DNA of 64,000 nt from Corynebacterium felinum (GTDB taxonomy: Bacteria; Actinomycetota; Actinomycetes; Mycobacteriales; Mycobacteriaceae): the NCBI RefSeq assembly GCF_030408755.1, contig NZ_CP047209.1, positions 1-64,000 on the forward strand. Direction: 5' to 3'. This document shows positions 1 through 10,514 of this stretch, in pieces. The position numbers and the translations under genes are program-made. Position 1 is the stretch's first letter; each line of letters begins with the position of its first letter. Below the pieces are notes generated by a model that was given only the letters and a program-made list of their open reading frames with translations, had not been told where the DNA came from and did no database searches.

Positions 1-1788
1 GTGGCTGCTTCAAACTCCACTCACACATCGCTCGTGGGTACATGGAGTGCTGTCGTCGATGAGATTTCGCAAATCCGCGCGGAATCTCACAACGGCGCAC
101 CCCCTTTCACATCGCAGCAACGCGCGTATCTCAAGGTTGTGCGACCAATCGCATTGGTTGAGGGCGTTGCTGTGCTTGCTGTACCGCATCAGCGCGCGAA
201 AGATTTCATTGAAAGCGAACTCTCTACCGCTATTTGCCAGGCGCTGGGTGCGCGGATGGGGAGGGCTTTTTCTTTAGCTGTCACTGTTGATCCGGAAGGT
301 TCTTTACAGCCTGCTGAACAACCAGCCCCTCCTGCTCAGCAGCCTGTGCCTGTTGCCAGGGTTACAGAACACGTATCGGAACCGTCGCCTCCTGTTAAAC
401 CAGTCATTCCGGCACCAGAACCTGTCCAAACTGTCTTGGAACCGGTACCGGCAACACCGGCACCGGCTTCGGCATCAGAATATTTTACCCACCAGCACAC
501 TGCTGAATATCAGCCGCAACCTGCAGCTTCGTCACACCCTGGTTTTGCTGCGCAACAAAATACTCCAACCCCTCCTGAAACCGCTGCGAGCTTGCATCAT
601 CTTGCGCAAAGCCCTGCATTTACTACTCCTCGTGTAGAGCCCACGGGTTGGGAAACCTCACATGCGGATCAGCACCCACCTGCTGTGGTAACTCCAAAGG
701 AGCAGTCCCCAGCGTTACGTGCGCGTGAGGTTCCTGCGCATAATCCGAACCGTGAAACCAGCCTGAATAAGCGCTACACCTTTGATACTTATGTGGTGTC
801 AGATTCCAATAAACTTCCAGCCTCGGCCGCTATTGCGGTTGCTGAGAAACCTGCACGGGCCTATAACCCACTGTTTGTGTGGGGTGATTCTGGTTTGGGC
901 AAGACTCACTTGATGCATGCGATTGGCAACTACGCACAGCAGTTGCATCCAAGTTTGCGTATCAAGTATGTCTCGTCTGAAGAATTCACCAATGACTACA
1001 TCAACTCGGTGCGTGACGATAGGCAGGAATCCTTCAAACGCCGGTACCGGAACCTCGATATTTTGATGGTTGATGATATTCAGTTCCTGCAGGGTAAAGA
1101 AGGCACCCAGGAAGAGTTCTTCCACACGTTTAATGCTTTGCAGCAAAACGGTAAGCAGGTGGTTCTCAGTTCAGATCGTCCGCCAAACCAGTTGACTACG
1201 TTGGAAAATCGCTTGCGCACCCGATTCCAAGCAGGTTTGATTGCCGATATTTATCCCCCTGATCTGGAAACCCGTATTGCGATTCTTTCCAAGAAGTCTC
1301 AGGCCGATAATATTGTGGTTTCTCGTGATGTTTTGGAGCTCATTGCTTCCCAATTCAATTCTTCAATCCGTGAATTGGAAGGCGCATTTATTCGTGTTTC
1401 CGCTTTCGCTTCGCTGAATCATAAACCCATTGATCTTGCAACGGCTGAAGAGGCTTTGCGTGATATTGCGCCCGATCAACAAAGTGTTGAGATTACTGCG
1501 CCAACCATCCAAGCGGTGACTGCAGAGTTCTTCAATATTAGTGTTGAACAGCTGATTTCTACAACGAAGTCACGTCCGATTGCGCATGCTCGCCAGCTTG
1601 CTATGTATTTGTGCCGTGAGCTCACTGAGCTTTCGCTGCCGAAAATTGGCGAATATTTTGGTGGCAAGGATCACACCACTGTGATGTATGCAGAGCGTAA
1701 AATCCGGAAGGAAATTACCGAAAAGCGAGTTACTTATGATGAGATCCAAAAGCTCACCACCATGATTAAAAATTATGGGCGCAATTAA
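1..1788 (+). CDS. dnaA: Chromosomal replication initiator protein DnaA
   Basis: DnaA binds DnaA boxes at oriC, oligomerises with ATP and opens the origin. The 595-residue protein begins with GTG at base 1. It has an N-terminal domain (about 1-85), a long Pro/Ala/Gln-rich linker (about 95-255) and an AAA+ ATPase. The Walker A motif GDSGLGKT is at 295-302 and the Walker B Asp pair at 358-359. The C-terminal DNA-binding helix-turn-helix carries the GKDHTTVMYA signature near 553. The long low-complexity linker is typical of Actinomycetota. The gene ends just before a strong hairpin terminator and the DnaA-box region, so it faces oriC as in corynebacteria. The upstream promoter lies outside the window. 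Confidence 0.98.
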   Translation: MAASNSTHTSLVGTWSAVVDEISQIRAESHNGAPPFTSQQRAYLKVVRPIALVEGVAVLAVPHQRAKDFIESELSTAICQALGARMGRAFSLAVTVDPEGSLQPAEQPAPPAQQPVPVARVTEHVSEPSPPVKPVIPAPEPVQTVLEPVPATPAPASASEYFTHQHTAEYQPQPAASSHPGFAAQQNTPTPPETAASLHHLAQSPAFTTPRVEPTGWETSHADQHPPAVVTPKEQSPALRAREVPAHNPNRETSLNKRYTFDTYVVSDSNKLPASAAIAVAEKPARAYNPLFVWGDSGLGKTHLMHAIGNYAQQLHPSLRIKYVSSEEFTNDYINSVRDDRQESFKRRYRNLDILMVDDIQFLQGKEGTQEEFFHTFNALQQNGKQVVLSSDRPPNQLTTLENRLRTRFQAGLIADIYPPDLETRIAILSKKSQADNIVVSRDVLELIASQFNSSIRELEGAFIRVSAFASLNHKPIDLATAEEALRDIAPDQQSVEITAPTIQAVTAEFFNISVEQLISTTKSRPIAHARQLAMYLCRELTELSLPKIGEYFGGKDHTTVMYAERKIRKEITEKRVTYDEIQKLTTMIKNYGRN

Positions 1789-1805
1789 AAAATAAATTTT
1801 TTCCC

Positions 1806-1849
1806 ACTCCCGTTGGTGCAGCTTCTCGCTGCGACAACGGGAGTTTTTC
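1806..1849 (+). terminator. Rho-independent terminator of dnaA
   Basis: A perfect 10-bp stem (1806-1815 with 1835-1844) encloses a second short pairing and is followed by five T residues. It begins 17 bases after the dnaA stop codon, so it should end the dnaA transcript before the origin. Confidence 0.85.
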
Positions 1850-2897
1850 ATGCACAAATACGCTGAAAAAGCTTTTTCATCGACACGAGTATGTGCACCG
1901 AATTCCAGCCAGTCACGACCAAGGCTTTGTTCATTCACGTCCACCATGGGTTCATCCGGAGCATCGCGTGTGTAACCGAAGAAAACTTCACCGATGAACA
2001 GGATGCGACGAAGGCTCAAGGCAATCAGTGCGAAGAAAAGAGCAAAAGGGGATCAGAATGGATGGGAGGGGAGTAGGGATGAAGGGAATGGAGAACAAAG
2101 TAGTGATGTCCGAAAGTCAGGCGGGGGTGGTTTGTGGAGAAAAATGAAAAGAATTCCACAGGCACTTGACCTGCAGTTTTAAAATCTGTGGATAACTCAC
2201 ATGCACTCTGACCTGCGATTATTCCATCGATTTCCACAATGTCCACAAAGTTATTCACAGCTTTGTAATTCCACTCTTGTAATTTAGTGATCTCCGTCAC
2301 GCTCTTTGGGGTAAAAGCCCAAGATACGGGGGCTGTGGACAACTGCTAAAAACTTGTGGAATACCGGTGGATGGTTTTGGAACAAATGTGGATAACTCGG
2401 AACTCCAAAAGTTATCCACAAAATTTCAAAGTTATCCACAGGCAAAGCACAGGGATACGCACACTTGCGATTTCACGGACTAGCAGCGCAAAAGACCCCA
2501 TTTCCACAGTTTGCACAGCACCTACTGTTGTTACCAATGTAATTACTAAAATCTTCTATAAGAAAGAAGGGTTGGGGAAAACTTTTCTCCGACCGGCTCG
2601 AAAGAGCTCGGAGGGAAAGAAAAATTTTTGCCGTTGGAGTTTTGCCCACCGTGCTTTGCAGGTAGGTTTGTTGTTGTGCATTTGTGAGCCTGCCTGTAGC
2701 CACTTTGCTCACAAGATTGTGAAAACCATCGAGGTTCAGACATCAACTTCGAGGTTTTTATGGTTGTTGTGAGACAGGGGTTTCTGGCTTGGTTTTTCAA
2801 AGAACCATTTTTCTTGCACCCGTGAAAGGGCCGTTGAACTGCGGTTTAAGGGTGCGCATTGTACAATTTTGTAGTTTCAAAGGGAGCGAAGAAGCAC
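1850..2897. other. oriC: oriC: dnaA-dnaN intergenic replication origin with DnaA boxes
   Basis: No gene is supported in this stretch of about 1 kb. Perfect TTATCCACA boxes occur at 2412-2420 and 2432-2440 (plus) and at 2187-2195 and 2387-2395 (minus, read as TGTGGATAA). One-mismatch boxes are at 2251-2259 (TTATTCACA), 2334-2342 and 2355-2363. Box density and position between dnaA and dnaN identify the bacterial origin. AT-rich runs suited to unwinding lie near 1785-1802 and 2535-2640. The dnaN promoter must lie in the right-hand part. Which AT-rich run is the unwinding element cannot be told from sequence alone. Confidence 0.93.
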
Positions 2898-4085
2898 ATG
2901 GACGTCAACGCTGTGGCATTCCAAGTAGCAAAAGATGACTTGGCGAGCGCTGTGTCATGGGTTGCACGAAACCTGCCAGCAAAACCCACCCAGCCAGTTC
3001 TTCGCGCGATGCTCATTACCGCAGATGATGAAGGTTTAGAGTTTGCTGGTTTCGATTACGAGGTATCGACGAAAGTTCGGATTCCTGCCGAGGTAACGCA
3101 ACCAGGTCGCATTGCGGTAGCAGGTAAGCTGATCGCTGAAATTACAGCAACGTTGCCATCGAAGCCTGTCAAGGTTTTCGTGGAAGGCTCCACTGTTCAG
3201 CTGGAATGTGGTTCTTCCCGTTTCGAGCTGCCGAGCATCCCTTTGGATGATTACCCAACTTTGCCGACTCTGCCTGCGGTTACTGGTGCGATTAATCCCC
3301 GTTTGTTCATTGATGCTGTCACTCAGGTTGCTGCTGCGGCGGGTCGCGACGATACCTTGCCCATGCTTACGGGTATTCACATGGAAATCAGTGGCGAGAA
3401 CATTACGTTGACTGCGACTGACCGTTTCCGTTTGGCTTTGCGCACCCTGCAGTGGGTTCCTGCGCTTGCCGACGCCGAAGCGAAGCTGCTGATTCCTGCC
3501 AAAAACTTGGTAGAAAACGCCCGTACCTTGGACGCAAATTCTTCTGAACCGGTTGAGATTGCTGTTGGTACTGGTGAAAACATTGGTGCTGAAGGCCTGT
3601 TTGGTATTCACATTGATGATCGCCAGACCACTACTCGCATGTTGGATGCAGACTTCCCTAATGTGGCTCCGTTGCTGCCGAAGGTGCATAAGTCGATGGC
3701 AAGTATTGAGATTTCTGAGCTGCAAAATGCCATTAAGCGTGTGTCTTTGGTTGCTGATCGCAATGCTCAGATCCGTATGCAGTTTTCTAAGGGCCAGGTT
3801 ATTTTGTCCGCTGGTGGTTCGGATGCTGGACATGCTGAAGAGGCTGTTCCCTGTGCGTATTCGTCTGATGAAGAGCTGTTGATTGCGTTCAACCCTGGTT
3901 ATTTGCGTGATGGTTTGAATGTGATTCGTACTGATCGGGTTGTTTTCGGCTTCACTGAGCCGTCCCGACCTGCTATTTTGATTCCGGAACCTGAAGTTTT
4001 CCCAGAGGCAAATGAGGAGGGTATGTTCCCTACTCCAGAGACTGAGTTCACTTATTTGCTCATGCCTGTTCGCCTGCCAGGCTAA
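2898..4085 (+). CDS. dnaN: DNA polymerase III beta subunit (sliding clamp)
   Basis: DnaN forms the dimeric ring that tethers polymerase III and other enzymes to DNA. The ATG at 2898 is preferred over an in-frame upstream start at 2859 because a purine-rich Shine-Dalgarno (GGGAGCGAAGAAG) directly precedes it and MDVNAVAFQVAKDDL is the expected N-terminus. The 395-residue product has the usual length and three repeated clamp domains of about 130 residues. It closes with the conserved YLLMPVRLPG tail that forms part of the hydrophobic partner-binding pocket. recF starts 34 bases downstream, so the two are probably co-transcribed. Confidence 0.97.
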   Translation: MDVNAVAFQVAKDDLASAVSWVARNLPAKPTQPVLRAMLITADDEGLEFAGFDYEVSTKVRIPAEVTQPGRIAVAGKLIAEITATLPSKPVKVFVEGSTVQLECGSSRFELPSIPLDDYPTLPTLPAVTGAINPRLFIDAVTQVAAAAGRDDTLPMLTGIHMEISGENITLTATDRFRLALRTLQWVPALADAEAKLLIPAKNLVENARTLDANSSEPVEIAVGTGENIGAEGLFGIHIDDRQTTTRMLDADFPNVAPLLPKVHKSMASIEISELQNAIKRVSLVADRNAQIRMQFSKGQVILSAGGSDAGHAEEAVPCAYSSDEELLIAFNPGYLRDGLNVIRTDRVVFGFTEPSRPAILIPEPEVFPEANEEGMFPTPETEFTYLLMPVRLPG

Positions 4086-4118
4086 GCCGACTTTTTCTTG
4101 GGTTGATCGGTTTTCGCC

Positions 4119-5288
4119 GTGTACATTCGTGAGCTTTCATTGCGGGATTACCGCTCGTGGCCGGAGTGCGAAATTGCACTCCAGCCTGGGATAACGCTGT
4201 TTGTTGGCCGGAATGGCTTTGGTAAAACAAACATCGTTGAAGCCATTGGGTATGTGGCACATTTGAGTTCACATAGAGTCGCCCATGACGCTCCTTTGGT
4301 GCGTCAAGGTCAAAGTAACGCAAGGATTTCTGCGACCGTTGTCAATGAAGGACGGGAGCTGACAGCTCATCTGCTGATTAATCCGCATTCGGCGAATAAA
4401 GCACAGATTAATCGCACGAAATTGGCGTCCCCGCGGGAGCTTATGGGTGTAGTGCGTACGGTGCTGTTTTGTCCTGAAGACTTGAGTTTGATTCGGGGGG
4501 AGCCTGCAGAGCGTCGTCGTTATATCGACACCATTGTGTGTACCCGTAAGCCTCGTCTTTCGGGTGTTAAAGCTGATTATGACAAGGTTTTGCGCCAACG
4601 CAGCTCCTTGCTCAAAAGTGCTGGTCAGAGGCTTAAACGGGGGTATGGTGCTGATGATGGTGCGTTAGCAACCCTCGATGTGTGGGATTGCCAACTGGCT
4701 CAGTTAGGTGCTGAATTAATTCATGCCAGGTTGAAGGTTTTAGCGGAGTTGGAGCCAGTGTTGAAAAAGGCGTATCACACGATCGCTCCGGAATCGCGGC
4801 CGGCATCTATAAAATATCGTTCCACTGTTCCTTGTTGTGCGGAAGATCCGACAGCAGAGGTGGAAGTTCTAGAGGCAAGCATGCTTGCTCAGCTAGGGTA
4901 TATGCGCTCGAAAGAGATTGATCGGGGTATGTCTTTGGTTGGTCCTCATCGTGATGATCTTGATGTCATGTTGGGATCGACGTTGACGAAAGGCTTTGCT
5001 AGTCATGGCGAAACATGGTCGATGGTGTTGTCCTTGCGTTTTGCTGAGTTTGAGTTGTTGCGGATAGATGGCACTGATCCGGTGTTGATTCTTGATGATG
5101 TGTTTTCGGAATTGGATCAGCGTAGGCGGGAACGTCTTGTTGCGATGACTGAAAATGTTGAGCAGGTGTTGATTACGGCTGCTGTGGATGGCGATTTGCC
5201 GGAGAATTTGGCTGCGTCAGTGACTCATCGTTTTACTGTTGATGTTCAAGAAACCCCCGAAGGCCGCGTGTCTGTTTTTGCTTCGTAG
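4119..5288 (+). CDS. recF: DNA replication and repair protein RecF
   Basis: RecF is an SMC-like ATPase that, with RecO and RecR, loads RecA at single-strand gaps. The 389-residue product starts at GTG 4119 ([14 protein letters not shown], the standard RecF beginning). Walker [10 protein letters not shown] is at residues 30-38. The SMC-type signature is represented by the [11 protein letters not shown] stretch and the Walker B motif by [13 protein letters not shown]. It sits between dnaN and the dciA-like gene, the canonical order. Confidence 0.96.
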   Translation: MYIRELSLRDYRSWPECEIALQPGITLFVGRNGFGKTNIVEAIGYVAHLSSHRVAHDAPLVRQGQSNARISATVVNEGRELTAHLLINPHSANKAQINRTKLASPRELMGVVRTVLFCPEDLSLIRGEPAERRRYIDTIVCTRKPRLSGVKADYDKVLRQRSSLLKSAGQRLKRGYGADDGALATLDVWDCQLAQLGAELIHARLKVLAELEPVLKKAYHTIAPESRPASIKYRSTVPCCAEDPTAEVEVLEASMLAQLGYMRSKEIDRGMSLVGPHRDDLDVMLGSTLTKGFASHGETWSMVLSLRFAEFELLRIDGTDPVLILDDVFSELDQRRRERLVAMTENVEQVLITAAVDGDLPENLAASVTHRFTVDVQETPEGRVSVFAS

Positions 5289-5343
5289 TTTTTCGTAGCA
5301 TGTACGTGCAATCTGTTATTTTTCCTGGTTGGAAGGAGAGCCT

Positions 5344-5928
5344 GTGAACCCGGATTCGCCCCGTTCTGATTCCTCGAAGGATTCTGCACCAGATGTGGAC
5401 TCTGTTCAGGCTGCTTTCGCCCGTATGCGCCAAGAAGCAGCAAAGCGTACTGGTCAGGCTCCAGATTTAAATCGGGAGCGTACCTCTACGCCTCAGCGTA
5501 GGAAGAAAAGCAACACTCCTCGGTTGCCGGGTAAACCTACGGGTAAAGATGGGCGCTACATCCCTTATGGCCAGTACAGCCTGGAGGGTTTTGGGCAGCT
5601 TTTGCGTAAAGAGATTAAGCAGAGGGGGTGGAATCACAACCTTGCTGGGGGTTGGGTTCAGGCGAATTGGGATGAGCTGGTTGGTGATCACGTTGCTGCG
5701 CATACCAAGGTGGAGATGTTGAAGGAAACATCACTGTTTATTTCTTGTGATTCCACTGCATGGGCAACAAATTTACGTATGATGCAGCGTCAGATCTTGC
5801 AAGCAATTGCGCAACAAGTCGGCCCGGATGTGGTTACTGAACTAAAGATTTTTGGTCCGCACACTCCAAGCTGGCGGCATGGTCCTTTGCATGTCAAAGG
5901 CCGTGGCCCCCGGGATACTTATGGATAA
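5344..5928 (+). CDS. dciA: DciA/DUF721 family protein, probable replicative helicase loader
   Basis: The product has 194 residues. GTG 5344 is chosen because GGAAGGAG at 5331-5338 is correctly spaced, while the alternative TTG at 5329 overlaps that site. The N-terminal 80 residues are charged and disordered-looking (basic [11 protein letters not shown] segment). The C-terminal part (about 85-180) fits DUF721, with the [19 protein letters not shown] block and the C-terminal [12 protein letters not shown]. DciA is the ancestral loader of the DnaB helicase, and the gene lies between recF and gyrB throughout Actinomycetota. Family assignment is by motif and synteny. Confidence 0.88.
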   Translation: MNPDSPRSDSSKDSAPDVDSVQAAFARMRQEAAKRTGQAPDLNRERTSTPQRRKKSNTPRLPGKPTGKDGRYIPYGQYSLEGFGQLLRKEIKQRGWNHNLAGGWVQANWDELVGDHVAAHTKVEMLKETSLFISCDSTAWATNLRMMQRQILQAIAQQVGPDVVTELKIFGPHTPSWRHGPLHVKGRGPRDTYG

Positions 5929-6124
5929 AAATTTTCTTAAATTTTTTCTGTGTGGGGTTGGCTGTTTGTACTGAGCCTTCCTCGCGTCGTCACGGTGCTG
6001 GGTAGGGGGAAGTAGGTGGGGGCGTCGAGACGCTAAAAAAGCGCATTCTTAAGAAAAATCTGGGTGTTGCAGGGGGCTTGTTGAGGTGATCGGAAAGACT
6101 AAATTAATGATTTCGGCCCTATTT

Positions 6125-8267
<2,143 letters not shown>

Positions 8268-8279
8268 AAAATGCAGTGA

Positions 8280-8324
8280 TGCACCTTATGTCTGGATCAA
8301 AAGCTCAGGCATAAGGTGCATTTT
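8280..8324 (+). terminator. Terminator of gyrB
   Basis: An 11-bp perfect stem (8280-8290 with 8310-8320) is followed by TTTT. It lies 12 bases after the gyrB stop codon. Confidence 0.85.
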
Positions 8325-8390
8325 GTGTTCCTTGTGCAAGCGAACGCATGTACCGCGCGGGGTGAGTGTGTTCATGTTCTAATCCAAAAA

Positions 8391-8425
8391 AGACCAGTGC
8401 TTTCTTTCAAAGAAAGCACTGGTCT
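8391..8425 (-). terminator. Terminator of the convergent small gene
   Basis: A 15-bp perfect stem (8391-8405 with 8411-8425) has a 5-base loop and, on the minus strand, a run of six T residues after it. It sits 18 bases beyond the stop codon of the gene at 8444-8887. Confidence 0.85.
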
Positions 8426-8443
8426 AAGCAGTATGTGCTGTGT

Positions 8444-8887
8444 TTAAGCTGCCTTCATGTGGCGTTCGATCACATCGCCAAGCATTGGCAGGTGTGGTTT
8501 GATGAGACCACTAGCCTTGGAACGAATGGAGTTGTATCCCTTTTGGACTGCTGGGAAGTCGACTTTTTGGGCGTTGCGGTCCAAAACTTCCAAGATGTCA
8601 TCCACGACGGCGTCGGAGTTTGCGTTGAGGAAGGTGCCGAAATCACCGGTTCCCTGTGCGTTGTATTCAGACCAGCGTGGTTGGAGAGTTTCCAGGATTT
8701 CTGGCAGTAGACGGTTGGCTGCCTTGGAGACGATATCGGAGTTGACTTTCTTTGCTGCGGCGAGCAAGCCTTTGACTGCCATTCCGGAGATTCCGGAGCT
8801 GGATTCAACGGCGTTTTCTGCAAGCCCTGCCAACTCGTGAGCGAGAGCTTCGCGTTTGTCACCGAGCAGGATAGAAAGATCGGACAT
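8444..8887 (-). CDS. Conserved small hypothetical protein of corynebacterial type
   Basis: The 147-residue product (MSDLSILLGDKREALAHELAGLAENAV) is predicted all-helical, with no signal peptide, membrane segment or catalytic motif. The AGGAGG ribosome-binding site stands a few bases upstream of the ATG. I recognise it only as a gene regularly found beside gyrB/gyrA in corynebacteria, probably a DUF6918-type family; that family number is from memory and unverified. It is transcribed convergently with gyrB, and two terminators separate them. Function unknown. Confidence 0.75.
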   Translation of the reverse strand: MSDLSILLGDKREALAHELAGLAENAVESSSGISGMAVKGLLAAAKKVNSDIVSKAANRLLPEILETLQPRWSEYNAQGTGDFGTFLNANSDAVVDDILEVLDRNAQKVDFPAVQKGYNSIRSKASGLIKPHLPMLGDVIERHMKAA

Positions 8888-9343
8888 AAGGTGGCATCCT
8901 CCTAGGAAATGCGGAAAAGGGGATTTCAGCCGAGGCTGAAGAAATTCGTAGAAAACGATTTCACTTTACTGTATATGGAAAAGCGATCGTCATGTATGAC
9001 ATCGCACAGACTCACAGGATTCTCTTACGCTGTCAACGATAACGATCGCTGTATGTTGTAATTCTTCCGCCGCAGTATGCCTCAAAGTGCGAGGAAAAGT
9101 GCCCCATTAATCACTTTAAATAACTGCAATCACAACAGTCACAAATGTTACATGGTGGTGTGTAACTAGCGCAAGACTTCGCGGCGGAAAAGTAGGCACA
9201 CGTTCAACTACATAAGAAATAAAGGTGGCAGTCATGCTGCTACTTTATTGAGGTTTTCTCACTGGGAAGGTGCATATGAAACGCTGACCTGTGGTTTTTG
9301 GGATTGATGGGCGGAACGGCGACACCAAGTGTTCAGAGGTCTG
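8888..9343. other. Non-coding gap upstream of the repeat region
   Basis: No credible gene is seen. It must contain the promoter of the minus-strand gene at 8444-8887. Short inverted segments around 8985-9055 (GCGATCGT and ACGATCGC) could form a stem or operator but are unassigned. Confidence 0.5.
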
Positions 9344-9813
9344 TAGTGGTTGTGATCATGAAAAACACGCTGATCCTAAACATGCGCGTGCTTGAGTGTT
9401 GGGCATCGCTTAAGTTTCGACCGCGAGCTACTTACAAAGATCACTAGGACACGGAAGTCGGATCGTCACTCACGAGCGTGGCATTTACCGCATCTACTTT
9501 GTGATTATGTGTGTATCGGTAGCACTGTTCTTAGTAGGGTCGTGGGGCTTTGGATATATAAGAGAAATATTGATTCGACATAGAGCAAGTGCTACCTGTA
9601 AAACCGCAGGTCAATTTTTCACTGGTGTGCTGAAAGTCGAATCAGTATTTTTGAATCAATCCCCACGTATTCATAGGTATGCTTTTCGGCAGTGGTGTGC
9701 AATGTTCTTCCTGACACATCACTTCGATCCTGCTTCGGTATCCTGTCCGCTCCCGCGCGATAACTTTGAACTTTCTTTTCACACTGCATTCTTCTGATGA
9801 GAAAAACTCAATA
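9344..9813 (+). repeat. Long intergenic repeat, copy 1 (about 460 bp)
   Basis: This stretch aligns along its length with 28343-28803, with many substitutions and small indels. Shared blocks include the GATCATG...CACGCTGATC start, GTGACCGCATCTACTTT-like and TTCTTAGTAG segments, GGCTTTGGATATATAAG, the whole 72-nt element (9572-9643), ACGTATTCATAGGTATG and the closing GATG-GAAAA-CTCAATA. No reading frame is conserved between the copies, so it is not a gene. It looks like an old duplicated non-coding or mobile-element sequence. Confidence 0.8.
9572..9643 (+). repeat. 72-nt stem-bounded element, copy A (GATTCGAC type)
   Basis: Terminal arms GATTCGAC (9572-9579) and GTCGAATC (9636-9643) pair over 8 bp. 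Inside are AGC-AAGT-GCT, a 5-bp hairpin ACCTG/CAGGT and the GTGCTGAAA tail that is near-constant in the family. Seven further copies exist in the window. Confidence 0.85.
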
Positions 9814-9827
9814 TGTGAGCTGGGAAA

Positions 9828-10109
9828 TTACTGGTGTCGGTACTCGCCGAAGGTTCGGTAGACACTAGCGGCGAATTGGGCGAAGCTGTCATTTTTTCCC
9901 GAAAGGGGCTGGAGCTTCATAATGCTTTTCTTCAGGCTTTCTTCTGCAGCGTGGCTTGTTTTATGCACGCGCACTCCAGCAATGCTGGCGGATGTGACTG
10001 CGGCGCAGGCGCAGAGCGCAGCGTAGTCGATGACATCGACGTGATAATCGGCGCAAAAAACATCGGCGATGTGGAGGAGTTGGTGGGGGCTGAAGTGGGG
10101 AAGTGACAT
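9828..10109 (-). pseudogene. Decayed Doc/Fic-type toxin, N-terminal part with altered Fic motif
   Basis: The 93-residue frame starts SLPHFSPHQLLHIADVF and resembles Doc toxins (Doc inactivates EF-Tu by phosphorylation). Where Doc has HPFxxGNKR followed by a helix, this frame reads QPLSGKNDSFAQFAASVYRTF, so the catalytic His and the Gly-Asn-Lys-Arg phosphate loop are lost. The C-terminus is also short (family about 120-130 residues). It lies 7 bases downstream of an RHH-type antitoxin gene on the same strand, the usual order for this toxin-antitoxin arrangement. The call rests on pattern similarity and context; a non-toxin small protein remains possible. Confidence 0.45.
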
Positions 10110-10116
10110 GTTTGTT

Positions 10117-10335
10117 TTAGTGCGTGGGGGTGGCGCGGCGAATGCGGTCTTCTAAAGCCTTGTGTCCAGGGAGTAGTTCGGTGGCGAGGGCGTGGATGTG
10201 GGCGTCGTCAAGCGTGCGTGTGGCAGCCGCGAGGATGGCGCGAAGTGCAGCTTCGTGTTTGCTGATGCCTTGTGCGTGGGCAAGGAGGGTGAGCGCGCGG
10301 TCGTGGTCGGGGCTGAGTCGCAGGGTCATTGCCAT
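10117..10335 (-). CDS. Ribbon-helix-helix (CopG-type) antitoxin/repressor
   Basis: The 72-residue product starts at ATG 10335 (MAMTLRLSPDHDRALTLLA), chosen because AAAGGA precedes it at correct spacing and the beta-strand of an RHH domain (MTLRLS) must lie at the N-terminus. A longer in-frame extension to 10458 crosses the operator-like palindrome and is not credible. RHH antitoxins bind operator palindromes and neutralise a partner toxin; the partner here is the degenerate Doc-like frame directly downstream. It is divergent from gyrA. Confidence 0.7.
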   Translation of the reverse strand: MAMTLRLSPDHDRALTLLAHAQGISKHEAALRAILAAATRTLDDAHIHALATELLPGHKALEDRIRRATPTH

Positions 10336-10396
10336 GTGTTTGTCCTTTCGCCGGCGGGGGACGGGGTTGCTGCATGCCCGCCATGTCCACTGAAGT

Positions 10397-10413
10397 GGTA
10401 TCACAATGATACC
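10397..10413. promoter_or_regulatory. Perfect palindrome, probable operator of the RHH antitoxin
   Basis: GGTATCA-CAA-TGATACC is a perfect 7+3+7 palindrome, 62 bases upstream of the antitoxin start and about 100 bases upstream of gyrA. Position and form fit an autoregulatory RHH operator. Confidence 0.6.
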
Positions 10414-10465
10414 GTTTTGAGTGTTGTGTGCTCCACAGAAAGCCAAAAAACGGTGCATGAGACAG

Positions 10466-10488
10466 TAGAATGGGAAAAGTTCATTCTA
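10466..10488 (+). promoter_or_regulatory. Inverted repeat over the probable gyrA -10 element
   Basis: TAGAATG (10466-10472) and CATTCTA (10482-10488) form a 7-bp inverted repeat. TAGAAT matches a -10 hexamer and is also the hexamer found upstream of gyrB. The gyrA Shine-Dalgarno-like AAGAAAGG follows, then ATG 10515. Confidence 0.5.
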
Positions 10489-10514
10489 TTTTGCTGTAAG
10501 AAAGGCGCCCATCT

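Noticed and set aside
2356..2772. Open frame of 138 residues inside oriC
   Set aside because: It runs over DnaA boxes, has no ribosome-binding site and shows no protein-like composition.
3036..3833. 265-residue open frame antisense to dnaN
   Set aside because: It mirrors the dnaN codons and has no independent features; similar antisense frames lie opposite gyrB, gyrA and bioB.
9392..9797. Two overlapping open frames in the long repeat
   Set aside because: The other repeat copy at 28343-28803 does not preserve these frames.
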